This document shows positions 25,249 through 35,477 of a stretch of 64,000 nucleotides of DNA, piece after piece. Each line of letters opens with the position of its first letter. Position 1 is the first letter of the stretch. The DNA is from Mycolicibacter arupensis (GTDB lineage Bacteria; Actinomycetota; Actinomycetes; Mycobacteriales; Mycobacteriaceae), in NCBI RefSeq assembly GCF_002086515.1, contig NZ_MVHH01000022.1, forward strand, positions 1 through 64,000. Reading direction: 5' to 3'. The notes beneath the pieces were generated by a model. It ran no database searches. It saw nothing but the letters and a program-made list of their open reading frames with translations, and was not told where the DNA came from. The translations under genes and the position numbers were made by a program.

Positions 25249-27138
25249 GTGCCAAGAACCGCCCGCCGTGCCCGTGTCACGGCGGGGGCGCTGGCTTCGG
25301 CGACGCTGATGCTGGTGTCGGCGTGCACGGTGAATCCGCCCCCGGCGCCGCAGAGCACCGAGACGCCGAAGAGCGTGGCGCCCCCGCCCCAGCGGATCAG
25401 CCAGATCATCATGGGCATCGACTCCATCGGTGCGGGCTTCAACCCCCACCTGCGCTCCGACCTGTCCGCGGTCACCGCGGCGATCAGTGCCCTGGTGCTG
25501 CCCAGCGCATTTCGGCCGATTCCGGACTCCAGCACCGCCACCGGGTCGCGGTGGGAGATGGACCCGACCCTGTTGGTGTCGGCCAAGGTGACCTCTGAGG
25601 CGCCGTTCACGGTGACCTACCGGATCCGCCCCGAGGCGTCCTGGACCGACAACGCGCCTATCGCCGCCGACGACTTCTGGTACCTGTGGCAGCAGATGGT
25701 CAGCCAGCCCGGCGTGGTCGATCCGGCCGGCTATGACCTGATCACCGGCGTGCACTCCGTCGAAGGCGGCAAGCAGGTGGTGGTCACCTTCGCCAAGCCC
25801 TACCCGGCCTGGCGGGAGCTGTTCAGCAACATCGTTCCGGCGCACATCGTCAAGGACGTGCCTGGCGGTTTCCCGGCCGGCCTGGCGCGGGCGCTGCCGG
25901 TCACCGGCGGCCAATTCCGGGTGGAGAACATCGACCCGCAGCGCGACGCGATCCTGCTCGCCCGCAATGACCGCTACTGGGGTCCGCCGGCCAAGCCGGA
26001 CCTGGTGCTGTTCCGCCGTGCGGGGTCCGCGGCGGCGCTGGCCGACTCCATCCGCAACGGCGACACCCAAGTAGCCCAGGTGCATGGTGGCTCGGCGGCA
26101 TTCGCCCAGCTGTCGGTGATCCCCAGCGTGCAGACCACCCGGGTGGTCACGCCCCGGGTGATGCAGCTGGCGCTGCGTGCCGCCGAACCCAAGCTGACCG
26201 ATGTGCGGGTGCGCCGCGCGATCCTGGGCCTTCTCGACGTGGGACTGCTGGCCACGGTGGGGGCCGGCAGTGACAACACCGTCACGCTGGATCAGGCGCA
26301 GGTGCGTACCCCCAGTGACCCCGGCTATGTGCCGACCGCCCCGCCGGCGATGTCCGAGGGGGCGGCCCTGGGACTGCTGAAGGCCGCCGGCTACCGGGTT
26401 GAGAAGGACGCACCCCCGTCAGCGCTCGTGCCGCCGGCGGGCGGCGCCACCGGCGTGCCCCATCCGCCGGAGGTCACCCGTGGCCGGATCAGCAAGAACG
26501 GGGAGCAGCTGTCGCTGGTCATCGGGGTGGCGGCCAACGACCCGACCTCGCAGGCCGTGGCCAACACCGCAGCGGATCAGCTGCGCAATGTCGGCATCGC
26601 CGCCACCGTGCTGGCGCTGGACCCGGTGAAGCTCTATCGGGACGCGCTGGCCACCCATCAGGTGGACGCGATCGTCGGCTGGCAGCAGGCCGGCGGCGAC
26701 CTGGCGACCCTGCTGGCCTCTCGCTACGGCTGCGGCGCGCTGACGCCCCTGGCCGTGCCCACCGCCGAAGGCCCGGTTCCGACGCCGGCGGCTCCGCAGG
26801 CCCCGCCAACCTCGGCGCCCGCACCGGCACCGACCACCACCTCGACGGTTCCTGCGCGGCCCGCTCCCGGGGCGCTGGTCCAAGCGCCGTCGAACATCAC
26901 CGGGGTCTGCGACCACGCCATCCAGGCGGAGATCGATGCGGCCCTGGACGGCAGCAAACCCATCAGCGAAGTGATCGCCGCGGTGGAGCCGCGACTGTGG
27001 AACATGGCGACCGTCCTGCCGATTCTGCAGGACACCACGATCGTGGCCGTCGGTCCGAGCGTCACCAACGTCAGCCTGACCGGCGCGGTACCGGTCGGAA
27101 TCGTGGGCGGGGCCGGAAACTGGGTGAAGTTGCCCTGA
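25249..27138 (+). CDS. lpqW: Lipoprotein LpqW, modulator of LM/LAM biosynthesis
   Basis: About 629 residues. The signal peptide ends in the lipobox LVSAC, so it is lipid-anchored outside the membrane. The rest is a solute-binding-protein family 5 fold (oligopeptide-binding type): [23 protein letters not shown], then [17 protein letters not shown] and [12 protein letters not shown], with a proline-rich insertion around residues 505-545. LpqW is known to steer the PIM4 branch point between PimE-made polar PIMs and lipomannan, so it works in the same pathway as pimE upstream. Start GTG 25249 gives a compact signal peptide; GTG 25243 is an alternative. Confidence 0.95.
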   Translation: MPRTARRARVTAGALASATLMLVSACTVNPPPAPQSTETPKSVAPPPQRISQIIMGIDSIGAGFNPHLRSDLSAVTAAISALVLPSAFRPIPDSSTATGSRWEMDPTLLVSAKVTSEAPFTVTYRIRPEASWTDNAPIAADDFWYLWQQMVSQPGVVDPAGYDLITGVHSVEGGKQVVVTFAKPYPAWRELFSNIVPAHIVKDVPGGFPAGLARALPVTGGQFRVENIDPQRDAILLARNDRYWGPPAKPDLVLFRRAGSAAALADSIRNGDTQVAQVHGGSAAFAQLSVIPSVQTTRVVTPRVMQLALRAAEPKLTDVRVRRAILGLLDVGLLATVGAGSDNTVTLDQAQVRTPSDPGYVPTAPPAMSEGAALGLLKAAGYRVEKDAPPSALVPPAGGATGVPHPPEVTRGRISKNGEQLSLVIGVAANDPTSQAVANTAADQLRNVGIAATVLALDPVKLYRDALATHQVDAIVGWQQAGGDLATLLASRYGCGALTPLAVPTAEGPVPTPAAPQAPPTSAPAPAPTTTSTVPARPAPGALVQAPSNITGVCDHAIQAEIDAALDGSKPISEVIAAVEPRLWNMATVLPILQDTTIVAVGPSVTNVSLTGAVPVGIVGGAGNWVKLP

Positions 27139-27238
27139 TTTCTCAGCCGCGACGGACAGGGCCTGGACCTGCTGAGACGGTGGGACTGATGCGGCGTGAA
27201 CCGGCTGAAAACGTCGAGAACCGGCATTCACTGAAGTC

Positions 27239-27266
27239 TTGCGCACAGACAATTCTTGGGTAAGAT
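27239..27266 (+). promoter_or_regulatory. Sigma-70-like promoter of the secreted-protein gene
   Basis: TTGCGC (27239-27244) and TAAGAT (27261-27266) are separated by 16 bases and lie about 30 bp before the ribosome site GGAGGGGG (27291-27298) of the gene at 27300. Confidence 0.45.
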
Positions 27267-27299
27267 TAAGCAACCTGCGCGCTGATCGACGGAGGGGGC

Positions 27300-28190
27300 T
27301 TGCCCGTGGAGTACATCGCTCACCGCTTCGCCATTGTGGCCGCCGCAGCGCTGACTGTCGGCGGCCTCGTCGCAGCGCTCACGTCGATGGTCCCTTCCCC
27401 GCCTGATGTTCAGATCCGCGACTTCGACCTCGCGGCGGCGAACATCGACCTGAGTCCGACACTCGACATCGTCGAGAACCATGTGCGACCGGACTATGTG
27501 GGCAGTGGCAGCGCCGACGGTCCGCACATCGACCTGGGCGACCTACTCTTCGGCGGCGGTGACGACGCCCTCGGTGCCGGCTCGGCGTTCAACGCAGGCG
27601 ACATCAGCGACGCGCTGCTGAATCAGTTGGCGGGAGGCAACTTCGGTCCCCAGGAGCTGCCGTCGGGGGTGCCCTCCATTCCCGGCCTGGGCGGTGTACA
27701 ACTGCCCACCGGCAGCCTGTTCCCGGGCGGTACCGAACAGGCGATCAACGCCGCAGCCGCTGACGCGGTAACCAACTTCGGCCTTTTCCTGCAAGGGCTT
27801 CCCGACCCGCAGCAGATGCTCAGCACCGCCGTGATCACGGCACAGTTGGGCTTCAACACCGCGCTTGTGGCAGCACAGCAGGCCGCGGTCGATCGGCTCT
27901 TCGGCGACAGTCCCCAGATCAATGACGCCGTGAACTGGATCTTCAGCGTCAACAACACGGTGCTGGCGCAGAACGAGGAAGCGTTCAACAACCTGTTCGG
28001 CATCAGCTTCGACCCCAGGGAGAGCCTGCTGGGCCACTTCGACCCGCAGATCATCGAGGCCGACTGGGCCACCATGCTGGGGTTCAACACCGACGACTTC
28101 AACGAGATCGTCGAGGCCATCCAGTCCGACAACCTCGTGCTGTTGCTGGGCAGCATCGACTGGGAAGACCTGTTCAGCGGCCTGTTCTGA
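27300..28190 (+). CDS. Secreted mycobacterial protein of unknown function
   Basis: 296 residues. It starts with TTG 27300, 5 bases after a GGAGG site (GTG 27306 is the alternative). Residues 8-30 are a hydrophobic signal segment (FAIVAAAALTVGGLVAALTS). The mature region is acidic, rich in Gly/Asp/Asn/Leu, and includes the low-complexity stretch LLFGGGDDALGAGSAF, then helical segments with LAGGNFGPQ and NNLFGISFDPRESLLGHFDPQ. There is no cysteine. No homologue of this kind stands between lpqW and mshB in M. tuberculosis, where Rv1167c, PPE17 and PE11 are found, so it is a lineage-specific secreted replacement. Confidence 0.75.
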   Translation: MPVEYIAHRFAIVAAAALTVGGLVAALTSMVPSPPDVQIRDFDLAAANIDLSPTLDIVENHVRPDYVGSGSADGPHIDLGDLLFGGGDDALGAGSAFNAGDISDALLNQLAGGNFGPQELPSGVPSIPGLGGVQLPTGSLFPGGTEQAINAAAADAVTNFGLFLQGLPDPQQMLSTAVITAQLGFNTALVAAQQAAVDRLFGDSPQINDAVNWIFSVNNTVLAQNEEAFNNLFGISFDPRESLLGHFDPQIIEADWATMLGFNTDDFNEIVEAIQSDNLVLLLGSIDWEDLFSGLF

Positions 28191-28241
28191 CCGACCCGAG
28201 GGCCCCAGGTCACTTCGCCGGTGTGGCGGTAGGGTTCTGGC

Positions 28242-29165
28242 GTGTCCGCTCGGATTCCGCGACTGCTGTTCGTGCATGCCCACCCCGACGACGAAACCCT
28301 GACCACCGGGGCCACCATTGCCCACTACGCCGCCCGCGGCGCCGACGTGCACGTGGTGACCTGCACGTTGGGCGAAGAAGGCGAGGTCATCGGAGAACGG
28401 TGGGCGCACCTGACGGTGGATCAGGCCGACCAACTGGGGGGCTACCGCATCGGTGAGCTGACCGCGGCACTGCATGCGTTGGGGGCCCGTCCGCCGCGAT
28501 TCCTCGGTGGGGCAGGGCGCTGGCGCGACTCCGGCATGACGGGCACCCCGGCGCGACGACAGCAGCGGTTCATCGACGCCGACGACGCCGAGACCGTCGC
28601 TGAGCTGGCGGCCGTGATCCGGCGGCTGCGCCCACACGTGGTGGTCAGCTACGACCCCAGTGGCGGCTACGGACACCCCGACCACGTGCACGCCCACCGG
28701 GTGACCACTGCGGCGGTGGACGCCGCAGCAGCCGATGCCGGCGGTACCGATGTCGGCTGGGCCACGCCCAAGTTCTATTGGACCGTCAGTTCCGGCAGTG
28801 CCCGGAAAGCCGCCCTGCGGGAACTGAAGGATGCCGACCTCCTGCCGCACTGGACGCTGCCGGCCGGTGGTCCCGACTCGGCAGCGATCGGGGACTTCCC
28901 CGATCACCAGATCGATGCGGTGATCGAGGCGGCCGGGTCACGTGCCGCCAAGACCGCGGCCATGGGCGCCCACGCCACCCAGATCACCGTCGGACCCACC
29001 GGACGGGCGTTCGCGCTGTCCAACAACGTCGCCCAGCCGGTCCTGGACAGCGAGCACTATGTGCTGGCAGGCGGCACGCCGGGACCGCGCGACGCCCGGG
29101 GCTGGGAAACCGATCTGCTGGCCGGACTTCAGCTCGGTGACGAGGGCCACAGGGTAGGCTCCTGA
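28242..29165 (+). CDS. mshB: GlcNAc-Ins deacetylase MshB of mycothiol biosynthesis
   Basis: 307 residues. The zinc site signature HAHPDDE near residues 12-18 and the second site GHPDHVHAH near 145-153 identify the LmbE/PIG-L deacetylase family. MshB removes acetate from GlcNAc-myo-inositol, the second committed step of mycothiol synthesis in the cytosol. Position before the Rv1171-like gene and fbiC matches Rv1170. Confidence 0.95.
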   Translation: MSARIPRLLFVHAHPDDETLTTGATIAHYAARGADVHVVTCTLGEEGEVIGERWAHLTVDQADQLGGYRIGELTAALHALGARPPRFLGGAGRWRDSGMTGTPARRQQRFIDADDAETVAELAAVIRRLRPHVVVSYDPSGGYGHPDHVHAHRVTTAAVDAAAADAGGTDVGWATPKFYWTVSSGSARKAALRELKDADLLPHWTLPAGGPDSAAIGDFPDHQIDAVIEAAGSRAAKTAAMGAHATQITVGPTGRAFALSNNVAQPVLDSEHYVLAGGTPGPRDARGWETDLLAGLQLGDEGHRVGS

Positions 29166-29208
29166 CGGAGCACGATCCTCGATGTAGCAAGGGCTAGGTG
29201 GTTTAGGC

Positions 29209-29316
29209 ATGGATCCCGATCTGGACCCGAACTTGGAGCACTGGCAGTGGTGGCTCGACAGCTTCCAGTGGATGGTCGGTTCGATGGTCAGCCAGCTGGA
29301 GAGCATCCCCACTTGA
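29209..29316 (+). CDS. Tryptophan-rich 35-residue small protein
   Basis: A short frame between mshB and the membrane protein gene. It starts ATG 29209 with TAGGTGG about 8 bases upstream and encodes MDPDLDPNLEHWQWWLDSFQ and a further 15 residues, with four tryptophans, ending before TTGA, which overlaps a possible TTG start of the next gene. It has an acidic N-terminus and an amphipathic helix. Too short for common gene finders; no family recognised. Confidence 0.5.
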   Translation: MDPDLDPNLEHWQWWLDSFQWMVGSMVSQLESIPT

Positions 29317-29756
29317 GCCCGGTCGCGTCGCTCACCGAGCCCGCGATGCCTACCGATACGCCGAGCCCGGCGTTCCACTTCGCCGTCCTGGCCCTGCTGG
29401 TCGTCGACGGCGTGCTGTGCGCCGTGGCCACCGCGTTGATGTTGCCCGCACACATCGGCGCGGTGCCCTTTCCCCTCAGCGCACTGATCGGGGGCCTGGT
29501 CAACGCCGGCCTGGTATGGGTGGCAGACCGCTGTACGACCTCGCTGCGGTTGGCCGCACTGCCGCTGTGGTCCTGGTTGTTGACCATCGCCGTGATGACC
29601 TTGGGCGGCCCGGGCGATGACCTGATCTTCGCCGACCGCGGTGTGATGGCCTACGGCGTGCTGCTGATGATCGTGCTCGGCAGTGCGCCACCCGGCTGGG
29701 TGCTGTGGCGACGTCGCGAAGAGCTGGCCGCACTGTCGGCGACCGGGAGACCCTGA
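29313..29756 (+). CDS. Four-helix membrane protein, Rv1171-like
   Basis: About 147 residues from TTG 29313, or 136 from ATG 29346. Four hydrophobic helices are visible ([70 protein letters not shown]) and a short charged C-terminus RRREELAAL. Location between mshB and fbiC equals Rv1171, an uncharacterised integral membrane protein. The TTG start would couple it to the small protein upstream. Confidence 0.8.
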   Translation: MSPVASLTEPAMPTDTPSPAFHFAVLALLVVDGVLCAVATALMLPAHIGAVPFPLSALIGGLVNAGLVWVADRCTTSLRLAALPLWSWLLTIAVMTLGGPGDDLIFADRGVMAYGVLLMIVLGSAPPGWVLWRRREELAALSATGRP

Positions 29757-29823
29757 GCGGCTTCGCCGCGCGGCGTGCGCTCGCGGGCGTGATCGGCGCG
29801 GCGGCTACTGTGGCGCTTATGGC

Positions 29824-32370
29824 ATGCGCGAGATTCCGGGTGCGGGTGGCGCGCGGATGACGAACCCGTCGGCACTGCGCCGGGTATTGCGACGGGCCCG
29901 CGACGGCGTGCTCCTGAACCCCGACGAGACCGCCATCGCGATGACCGCGCGGGGCGACGACCTGGCAGATCTGTGCGCCAGCGCCGCCCGGGTCCGTGAT
30001 GCCGGACTGGTGTCCGGTGGCCGGCGCGGGCCGGGCGGCCGGCTGCCGGTCAGCTACTCGCGCAAGGTGTTCATCCCGGTGACCCACCTGTGCCGCGACA
30101 CCTGCCATTACTGCACCTTTGTCACCGTCCCCGGTGTGCTGCGCGCCCAGGGCAAACAGATGTACCTGGGGCCCGACGAGATTCTCGACATCGCGCGCCG
30201 CGGAGCCGAGTTGGGCTGCAAGGAGGCGCTGTTCACCCTGGGGGACCGGCCCGAGGAGCGCTGGCCGCAGGCGCGGCAGTGGCTCGATGAAAGCGGCTAC
30301 GACAGCACGCTGGCCTACGTGCGCGCCATGGCCATCCGGGTGCTGGAGGAGACGGGCCTGCTGCCGCATCTGAACCCCGGGGTGATGAGCTGGTCGGAGA
30401 TGTCTCGGCTCAAGCCGGTGGCGCCGTCGATGGGCATGATGCTCGAGACCACCTCGCGGCGGCTGTTCGAGACCAAAGGCCTGGCCCACTACGGAAGTCC
30501 CGACAAGGACCCAGTGGTGCGCCTGCGCACACTGGCCGACGCCGGCCGGCTCTCGATCCCGTTCACCACCGGCCTGTTGGTGGGCATCGGCGAAACGCTC
30601 GAGGAACGCTCCGACACCCTGCATGCGATTCGCAAGGTGCACAAGGAGTTCGGGCACATCCAAGAAGTCATCGTGCAGAACTTCCGGGCCAAGGAGCACA
30701 CCGCGATGGCATCCGTGCCGGACACGGGGTTCGAGGACTTCCTGGCCACGGTGGCAGCCACCCGTCTGGTGTTGGGTCCCAAAATGCGGGTGCAGGCGCC
30801 ACCCAACTTGGTGTCGGCCGACGAATGCCTGGCGCTGATCGGCGCCGGAGTGGACGACTGGGGCGGGGTGTCGCCGCTGACCCCCGATCACGTCAACCCC
30901 GAGCGGCCCTGGCCGGCGCTGGATGACCTGGCCGCCGTCACCGAGCAGGCCGGCTACGACCTGGTGCAGCGGCTGACCGCTCAGCCCGACTATGTGCAGG
31001 CCGGCGCTGCCTGGATCGATCCGCGGGTGCGCCCGCACGTGGAGGCCCTGGCCGACCCGGACACCGGCTGGGCGCGCGACATCAACCCCGTCGGCCTGGC
31101 CTGGCAAGAGCCCGACGAGGTGCAGTCGGCGGGGCGGATCGATCTGCACACCGCGATCGACGTCGACGGCCGGGCCACCGACACCCGCAGTGATCTGGGC
31201 AGCGCATTCGGGGACTGGGAGTCGATCCGCGAGCAGATCCACCAATTGGCGGCGCGCGCACCCGAACGCGTCGACACCGATGTGCTCGCGGCGCTGCGTT
31301 CCGCCGAGCGCGACCCGGGCGGCTGCACTGACGCCGAGTATCTGGCATTGGCCACCGCGGATGGCCCGGCCATGGATGCTGTTGCCGCACTGGCTGATTC
31401 ACTGCGGCGCGACGCCGTCGGCGATGACGTCACCTACGTGGTCAACCGCAACATCAACTTCACCAACATCTGTTACGTCGGCTGCCGGTTCTGTGCGTTC
31501 GCGCAGCGCAAGGGCGACGCCGATGCGTTCTCGCTGTCGAATGCCGAAGTCGGCGAACGTGCCTACGAGGCACACCTGGCCGGTGCGACCGAGGTGTGCA
31601 TGCAGGGCGGGATCGACCCGGAGCTGCCGGTCACCGGTTACGCCGACCTGGTCCGGGCGGTCAAGGCCCGGGTGCCGTCGATGCACGTGCATGCCTTCTC
31701 GCCGATGGAGATCACCAACGGGGTGTCCAAGAGCGGCTTGAGTGTTCGCGAGTGGCTGATCAGCCTGCGCGAGGCAGGTCTGGGTAGCATCCCAGGCACC
31801 GCCGCGGAGATCCTGGACGATGAGATCCGCTGGGTACTGACCAAGGGCAAACTGCCCACCTCCATGTGGGTCGAGGTGGTCAGCACCGCCCACGAGGTGG
31901 GCCTGAGGTCCAGTTCGACGATGATGTACGGCCACATCGACTCGCCCCGGCACTGGATCGGGCACATGCGGGTGCTGCGCGATATCCAGGACCGCACAGG
32001 CGGTTTCACCGAGTTCGTGCCGCTTCCGTTCGTGCACCAGAGTTCGCCGCTGTACCTGGCCGGGGGAGCGCGGCCGGGTCCGAGCCATCGGGATAACCGG
32101 GCCGTGCATGCGTTGGCGCGCATCATGCTGCATGGACGCATCCCCAACATCCAGACCAGCTGGGTCAAACTCGGCATCGAGCGCACCCAGGTGATGCTCA
32201 ACGGGGGAGCCAACGACCTGGGCGGCACGCTGATGGAGGAGACCATCTCCCGGATGGCCGGCTCCGAGCACGGGTCGGCCAAGACCATCGCCGAGCTGAC
32301 GACCATCGCCGAGGGCATCGGTCGCCCGGCCCGCCAGCGCAGCACCGACTACGCGCCGCTGCCGGTCTGA
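29824..32370 (+). CDS. fbiC: FO synthase FbiC (CofG-CofH fusion) of F420 biosynthesis
   Basis: About 848 residues from ATG 29824 (ATG 29857 is also possible; the M. tuberculosis protein has about 856). Two radical-SAM halves are present. The first has [10 protein letters not shown] near residue 90 (CofG part) and the second [12 protein letters not shown] near 550 (CofH part), both Cx3Cx2C clusters for a 4Fe-4S centre. The enzyme joins tyrosine to 5-amino-6-ribitylaminouracil to make FO, the deazaflavin core of coenzyme F420. Orthologue of Rv1173. Confidence 0.96.
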   Translation: MREIPGAGGARMTNPSALRRVLRRARDGVLLNPDETAIAMTARGDDLADLCASAARVRDAGLVSGGRRGPGGRLPVSYSRKVFIPVTHLCRDTCHYCTFVTVPGVLRAQGKQMYLGPDEILDIARRGAELGCKEALFTLGDRPEERWPQARQWLDESGYDSTLAYVRAMAIRVLEETGLLPHLNPGVMSWSEMSRLKPVAPSMGMMLETTSRRLFETKGLAHYGSPDKDPVVRLRTLADAGRLSIPFTTGLLVGIGETLEERSDTLHAIRKVHKEFGHIQEVIVQNFRAKEHTAMASVPDTGFEDFLATVAATRLVLGPKMRVQAPPNLVSADECLALIGAGVDDWGGVSPLTPDHVNPERPWPALDDLAAVTEQAGYDLVQRLTAQPDYVQAGAAWIDPRVRPHVEALADPDTGWARDINPVGLAWQEPDEVQSAGRIDLHTAIDVDGRATDTRSDLGSAFGDWESIREQIHQLAARAPERVDTDVLAALRSAERDPGGCTDAEYLALATADGPAMDAVAALADSLRRDAVGDDVTYVVNRNINFTNICYVGCRFCAFAQRKGDADAFSLSNAEVGERAYEAHLAGATEVCMQGGIDPELPVTGYADLVRAVKARVPSMHVHAFSPMEITNGVSKSGLSVREWLISLREAGLGSIPGTAAEILDDEIRWVLTKGKLPTSMWVEVVSTAHEVGLRSSSTMMYGHIDSPRHWIGHMRVLRDIQDRTGGFTEFVPLPFVHQSSPLYLAGGARPGPSHRDNRAVHALARIMLHGRIPNIQTSWVKLGIERTQVMLNGGANDLGGTLMEETISRMAGSEHGSAKTIAELTTIAEGIGRPARQRSTDYAPLPV

Positions 32371-32385
32371 CTTACTGCGCTTTCA

Positions 32386-32420
32386 GCGCGGCTTCTCCCG
32401 CTTAGCAGGAGAAGCCGCGC
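32386..32420. terminator. Bidirectional terminator between fbiC and the first PGRS gene
   Basis: A perfect 13-bp stem GCGCGGCTTCTCC / GGAGAAGCCGCGC with a 9-base loop lies between two convergent genes, 16 bp from each stop codon. No long T run follows, as is usual for mycobacteria. Confidence 0.8.
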
Positions 32421-32435
32421 CGAAATGGCCGGAGA

Positions 32436-35387
32436 TCAGGCGGCAGGCGGACCCGACCAGCCGTTAGAGCCGGCGGTACCGGTCGCGCCGTTGGCACCGT
32501 TGCGGCCCAATGCACCGACGCTGCCCTTATAGCCGCCCGAGGGTATATCACCCGCGGCGCCTCTGGCTCCGCCGTTTCCGCCGGCTCCGCCGGTTCCCCC
32601 TACGCCGCCCGTGCCGCCTTCACCGTGCGCGCCATCGTTGCCGGCGCCGAGGGCGATGCCGCCTGCACCGCCGGCGCCGCCTGCGCCGCCTGCGCCGCCG
32701 TCCCCACCGGTTCCGCCGTCCCCACCGTCCCCGCCGTTGCCGCTGATGGAGCAGCCGCAGATTCCCCTGCCGCTACCGCCGGTGCCGCCGTTGCCGCCGT
32801 TTCCGCCGCTGTCGCCGTTTCCACCTGCGGCGCCGTTTCCGCCGGCTCCGCCGGTGCCGCCGTCGCCGCGGATCACACCGCCGGCTCCACCGGTCCCTCC
32901 GGATCCGCCCGCCCCTCCAGCCGTTCCGGCGGCACCGTCTCCGCCCGCGCCGCCGTTTCCGCCGTAGCCGCCGGTGTTACCGATATTGCTGGTGGGATAA
33001 CTCAGTGTCAGGGCGAACCCGCCCCTGCCGCCGTTGCCGCCGTTTCCGCCGGCACCGCCGTCACCGCCGTTGCCGCCGTCACCGCCGGTACCGAAATCGC
33101 TGCCCTGGTCACCACCGTTGCCTCCGGCGCCACCGTTGCCGCCCGCGCCACCGTTGCCGCCGTCTCCGCCATCCCCGCCGTGGGCAGTGCTGCCATAGTT
33201 AACGGTGTCGGCGAGGGCATCGCCGCCACGGCCACCGATGCCGCCGTTGGCGTGGTCGGCGCCGTTTCCGCCGTCACCGCCGTTGCCGCCATTGATGGTG
33301 CCAGGCCAGAACTGGGTCATTTCTCCGGCTCCGCCGTTGCCGCCGTCGCCGCCGCGTTGGCCGACGGTGCTGCCGTTGGCACCGCCTGTGCCGCTTGAGT
33401 CATCTCCACTACCGTCGGGCGCGCCGTTCAACTTGCCGTTGGTCCCTCGTGTGGCGGCGCCGGTCTGGTTGAAGGCGGGATTGACTCCGTCGGTGCCTGC
33501 TGAGCCGTTTCCGCCGGTGCCGCCGTTGCCTCCGTTGCCGATGTTGCCGCCGGCGCCGCCGTTGCCGGCGTTTCCGCCGGTGCCGCCGTTGCCGGTTTGG
33601 GCTGGGTTGAGGGTGGTGAGGTAGCCGTTGCCGCCTGCGCCGCCGTTTCCGCCGTTGCCGCTGAGGGCGTTGGCGGTTCCGCCGTAGAGGCCGGCTGCGC
33701 CGGTGGTGCCGGTGGTGGTGCCGTGGCCGCCTTGGCCGCCGATGCCGATGGCTCCGGCGTTGCCCCCGGTGCCGCCTGCGCCGCCGTTGCCGCCTTGGGT
33801 GGTTGCGTCGCCGGCGGCTCCTCCGTTGCCGGCGTTTCCGCCGGTGCCACTGTTTCCGCCGGCTCCGCCGTTGCCGCCGTTTCCGTCAGCGGCTGCGGGG
33901 CGTAGTCCGAGGATTCCGGTCCGCCCGCCGGCTCCGCCGTTGCCGCCGGCGCCGCCGTTTCCGCCGGCTCCGCCGATGCCGCCGTTACCGCCGATGCCCC
34001 CGTTTCCGCCGGTGGCGGTCACGGTGCTGTCGACGGTGGTGCCATCGGGGGTGGTTCCTGCGGCCAGGCCGCCTGCGCCACCGGTTCCGCCGTCACCGCC
34101 TGCGGTGCCTGCGCCGCCGGCACCTCCGGCGCCTCCGATGCCACCGATACCGGCGGAGCCGAAGATTCCGGAGCGGCCTCCGGCGCCACCGTCACCGCCG
34201 GCGCGACCGGCGAAGCCCGATAGGCCGTTGCCGCCGTTTCCGCCGTTGCCTCCGTCACCGCCGGTTGCGGTGCCGCCGCTGATGGCGGTGGCTGCCCCGC
34301 CTGCGGCGCCGTTGCCGCCGGCCGCCCCGGTTGCCCCGTTGCCACCGGATCCGCCGGCACCGCCGAGGGCAGCGGTGAGACCGTCGTTGCTGAGGCTGTC
34401 TTGGCCCAGGCCGCCGTGACCGCCGGCTTGGGCGCCGAGTTCGCTGAGCGCGCCGTCGGCGCCGTTGCCACCGGCCAGGCCCGCTGTGTTGAGGGCGGGC
34501 AGCAGTCCGCCGTCGGTGCCGTCGGCGGCCCGCCCGTCGAGGACGGGTGCGATGGCGTCGGCGCCCCGGCCCCCGGCGCCGCCGGCACCGCCGGTGCCGC
34601 CGGCACCGAACCAGAATCCGCTGGCCCCGCCGTCGCCGCCGGCACCTCCGGCCCCGCCGAGGCCATCGATACCGTCGAATCCGGCCCCGCCGGCCCCGCC
34701 GGTGCCGCCGTTGCCCAAAAGCCAGCCGCCTGCGCCGCCGTTGCCACCGATCCCGCCGGCTATCGCGGCATCAAGGCTGTCCAGGCCGGCCCCGCCGGCA
34801 CCACCGTTGCCGATCCAGCCGGCGTCGCCGCCATCGGCGCCGGCTGCTCCCAGGCCGCCGTTGCCGAACAGGAAGCCGCCGTCACCGAGGTCGCCGAAGA
34901 TCCCCGAGCTACCAAAGAGCGAGTCGTTGGTTCCGGTGAATTCGTCGATGCCGTTGCCGAGAAGTTCGCGGCCGAACAGGTACACGAATGGGTCATTGAC
35001 CGCTGAGACGACTTGGGCGATAAATGGATTGGCCAGCGCGGCCTGGCCCGAGTTGATGACGGTCTCCACCAGCCACTGATCGATATCGGTGGTCAGAGCG
35101 CTGCCGGCGGCGATCCCCGCCAAGGGATCAGCCCAGTTCAGATCCAGGCTGTCCCAGCCCGCCGAATCCCACCAGGGTGTTGAGTCCCAGCTCGATGCCG
35201 ACCACACGCTCGGATCGAACAGATCGGACAACCAATCGAATTCATCTGCTTGGGCTGGCGGGGCTACCGCCGACCCCAAAGCCAAAAACGCGCCCACCCC
35301 CACCGCAGCGGAACCGCGCCGGGCACTCCCACGCGCACCAACCCACCCAACGCTGGGACTACCCTTCACGCCCTGCCGACGCGCCAT
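32436..35387 (-). CDS. PGRS-repeat secreted protein, downstream copy
   Basis: About 983 residues from ATG 35387 (GTG 35390 is also possible), preceded by AGGAG. It opens with a signal peptide ([16 protein letters not shown], about residue 49) rather than a PE domain. A non-repeat region (about residues 50-170, [20 protein letters not shown] and Trp-rich segments) is followed by the glycine/alanine/asparagine repeats (GGNGG, GGAGG) characteristic of PGRS proteins, which continue to the C-terminus with no folded tail. Its first 1.89 kb are almost identical to the upstream copy; the last third is its own. Such proteins are secreted or surface exposed; function unknown. Confidence 0.88.
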   Translation of the reverse strand: MARRQGVKGSPSVGWVGARGSARRGSAAVGVGAFLALGSAVAPPAQADEFDWLSDLFDPSVWSASSWDSTPWWDSAGWDSLDLNWADPLAGIAAGSALTTDIDQWLVETVINSGQAALANPFIAQVVSAVNDPFVYLFGRELLGNGIDEFTGTNDSLFGSSGIFGDLGDGGFLFGNGGLGAAGADGGDAGWIGNGGAGGAGLDSLDAAIAGGIGGNGGAGGWLLGNGGTGGAGGAGFDGIDGLGGAGGAGGDGGASGFWFGAGGTGGAGGAGGRGADAIAPVLDGRAADGTDGGLLPALNTAGLAGGNGADGALSELGAQAGGHGGLGQDSLSNDGLTAALGGAGGSGGNGATGAAGGNGAAGGAATAISGGTATGGDGGNGGNGGNGLSGFAGRAGGDGGAGGRSGIFGSAGIGGIGGAGGAGGAGTAGGDGGTGGAGGLAAGTTPDGTTVDSTVTATGGNGGIGGNGGIGGAGGNGGAGGNGGAGGRTGILGLRPAAADGNGGNGGAGGNSGTGGNAGNGGAAGDATTQGGNGGAGGTGGNAGAIGIGGQGGHGTTTGTTGAAGLYGGTANALSGNGGNGGAGGNGYLTTLNPAQTGNGGTGGNAGNGGAGGNIGNGGNGGTGGNGSAGTDGVNPAFNQTGAATRGTNGKLNGAPDGSGDDSSGTGGANGSTVGQRGGDGGNGGAGEMTQFWPGTINGGNGGDGGNGADHANGGIGGRGGDALADTVNYGSTAHGGDGGDGGNGGAGGNGGAGGNGGDQGSDFGTGGDGGNGGDGGAGGNGGNGGRGGFALTLSYPTSNIGNTGGYGGNGGAGGDGAAGTAGGAGGSGGTGGAGGVIRGDGGTGGAGGNGAAGGNGDSGGNGGNGGTGGSGRGICGCSISGNGGDGGDGGTGGDGGAGGAGGAGGAGGIALGAGNDGAHGEGGTGGVGGTGGAGGNGGARGAAGDIPSGGYKGSVGALGRNGANGATGTAGSNGWSGPPAA

Positions 35388-35398
35388 CACACCGCTCC
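33506..35398 (-). repeat. Downstream 1.89-kb repeat shared by the PGRS pair
   Basis: Positions 33506-35398 match 37196-39088 at a constant offset of 3,690 bp. I find one mismatch by eye (34205 G against 37895 C, Arg against Gly). The block covers the ribosome site, signal peptide, non-repeat region and about two thirds of the PGRS domain, then stops abruptly inside repeat codons. Confidence 0.85.
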
Positions 35399-35428
35399 TA
35401 TCTGGATCTGCTGACTAAAACTTGAGTA

Positions 35429-35462
35429 AAAGGCCCTGCATGCCATGACATGCAGGGCCTTT
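35429..35462 (-). terminator. Terminator between the two PGRS genes
   Basis: A perfect 14-bp stem AAAGGCCCTGCATG / CATGCAGGGCCTTT with a 6-base loop sits 16 bp after the stop of the upstream PGRS gene and only about 40 bp before the start of the downstream one. Confidence 0.85.
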
Positions 35463-35477
35463 CGGGTGCCCGCGGGA

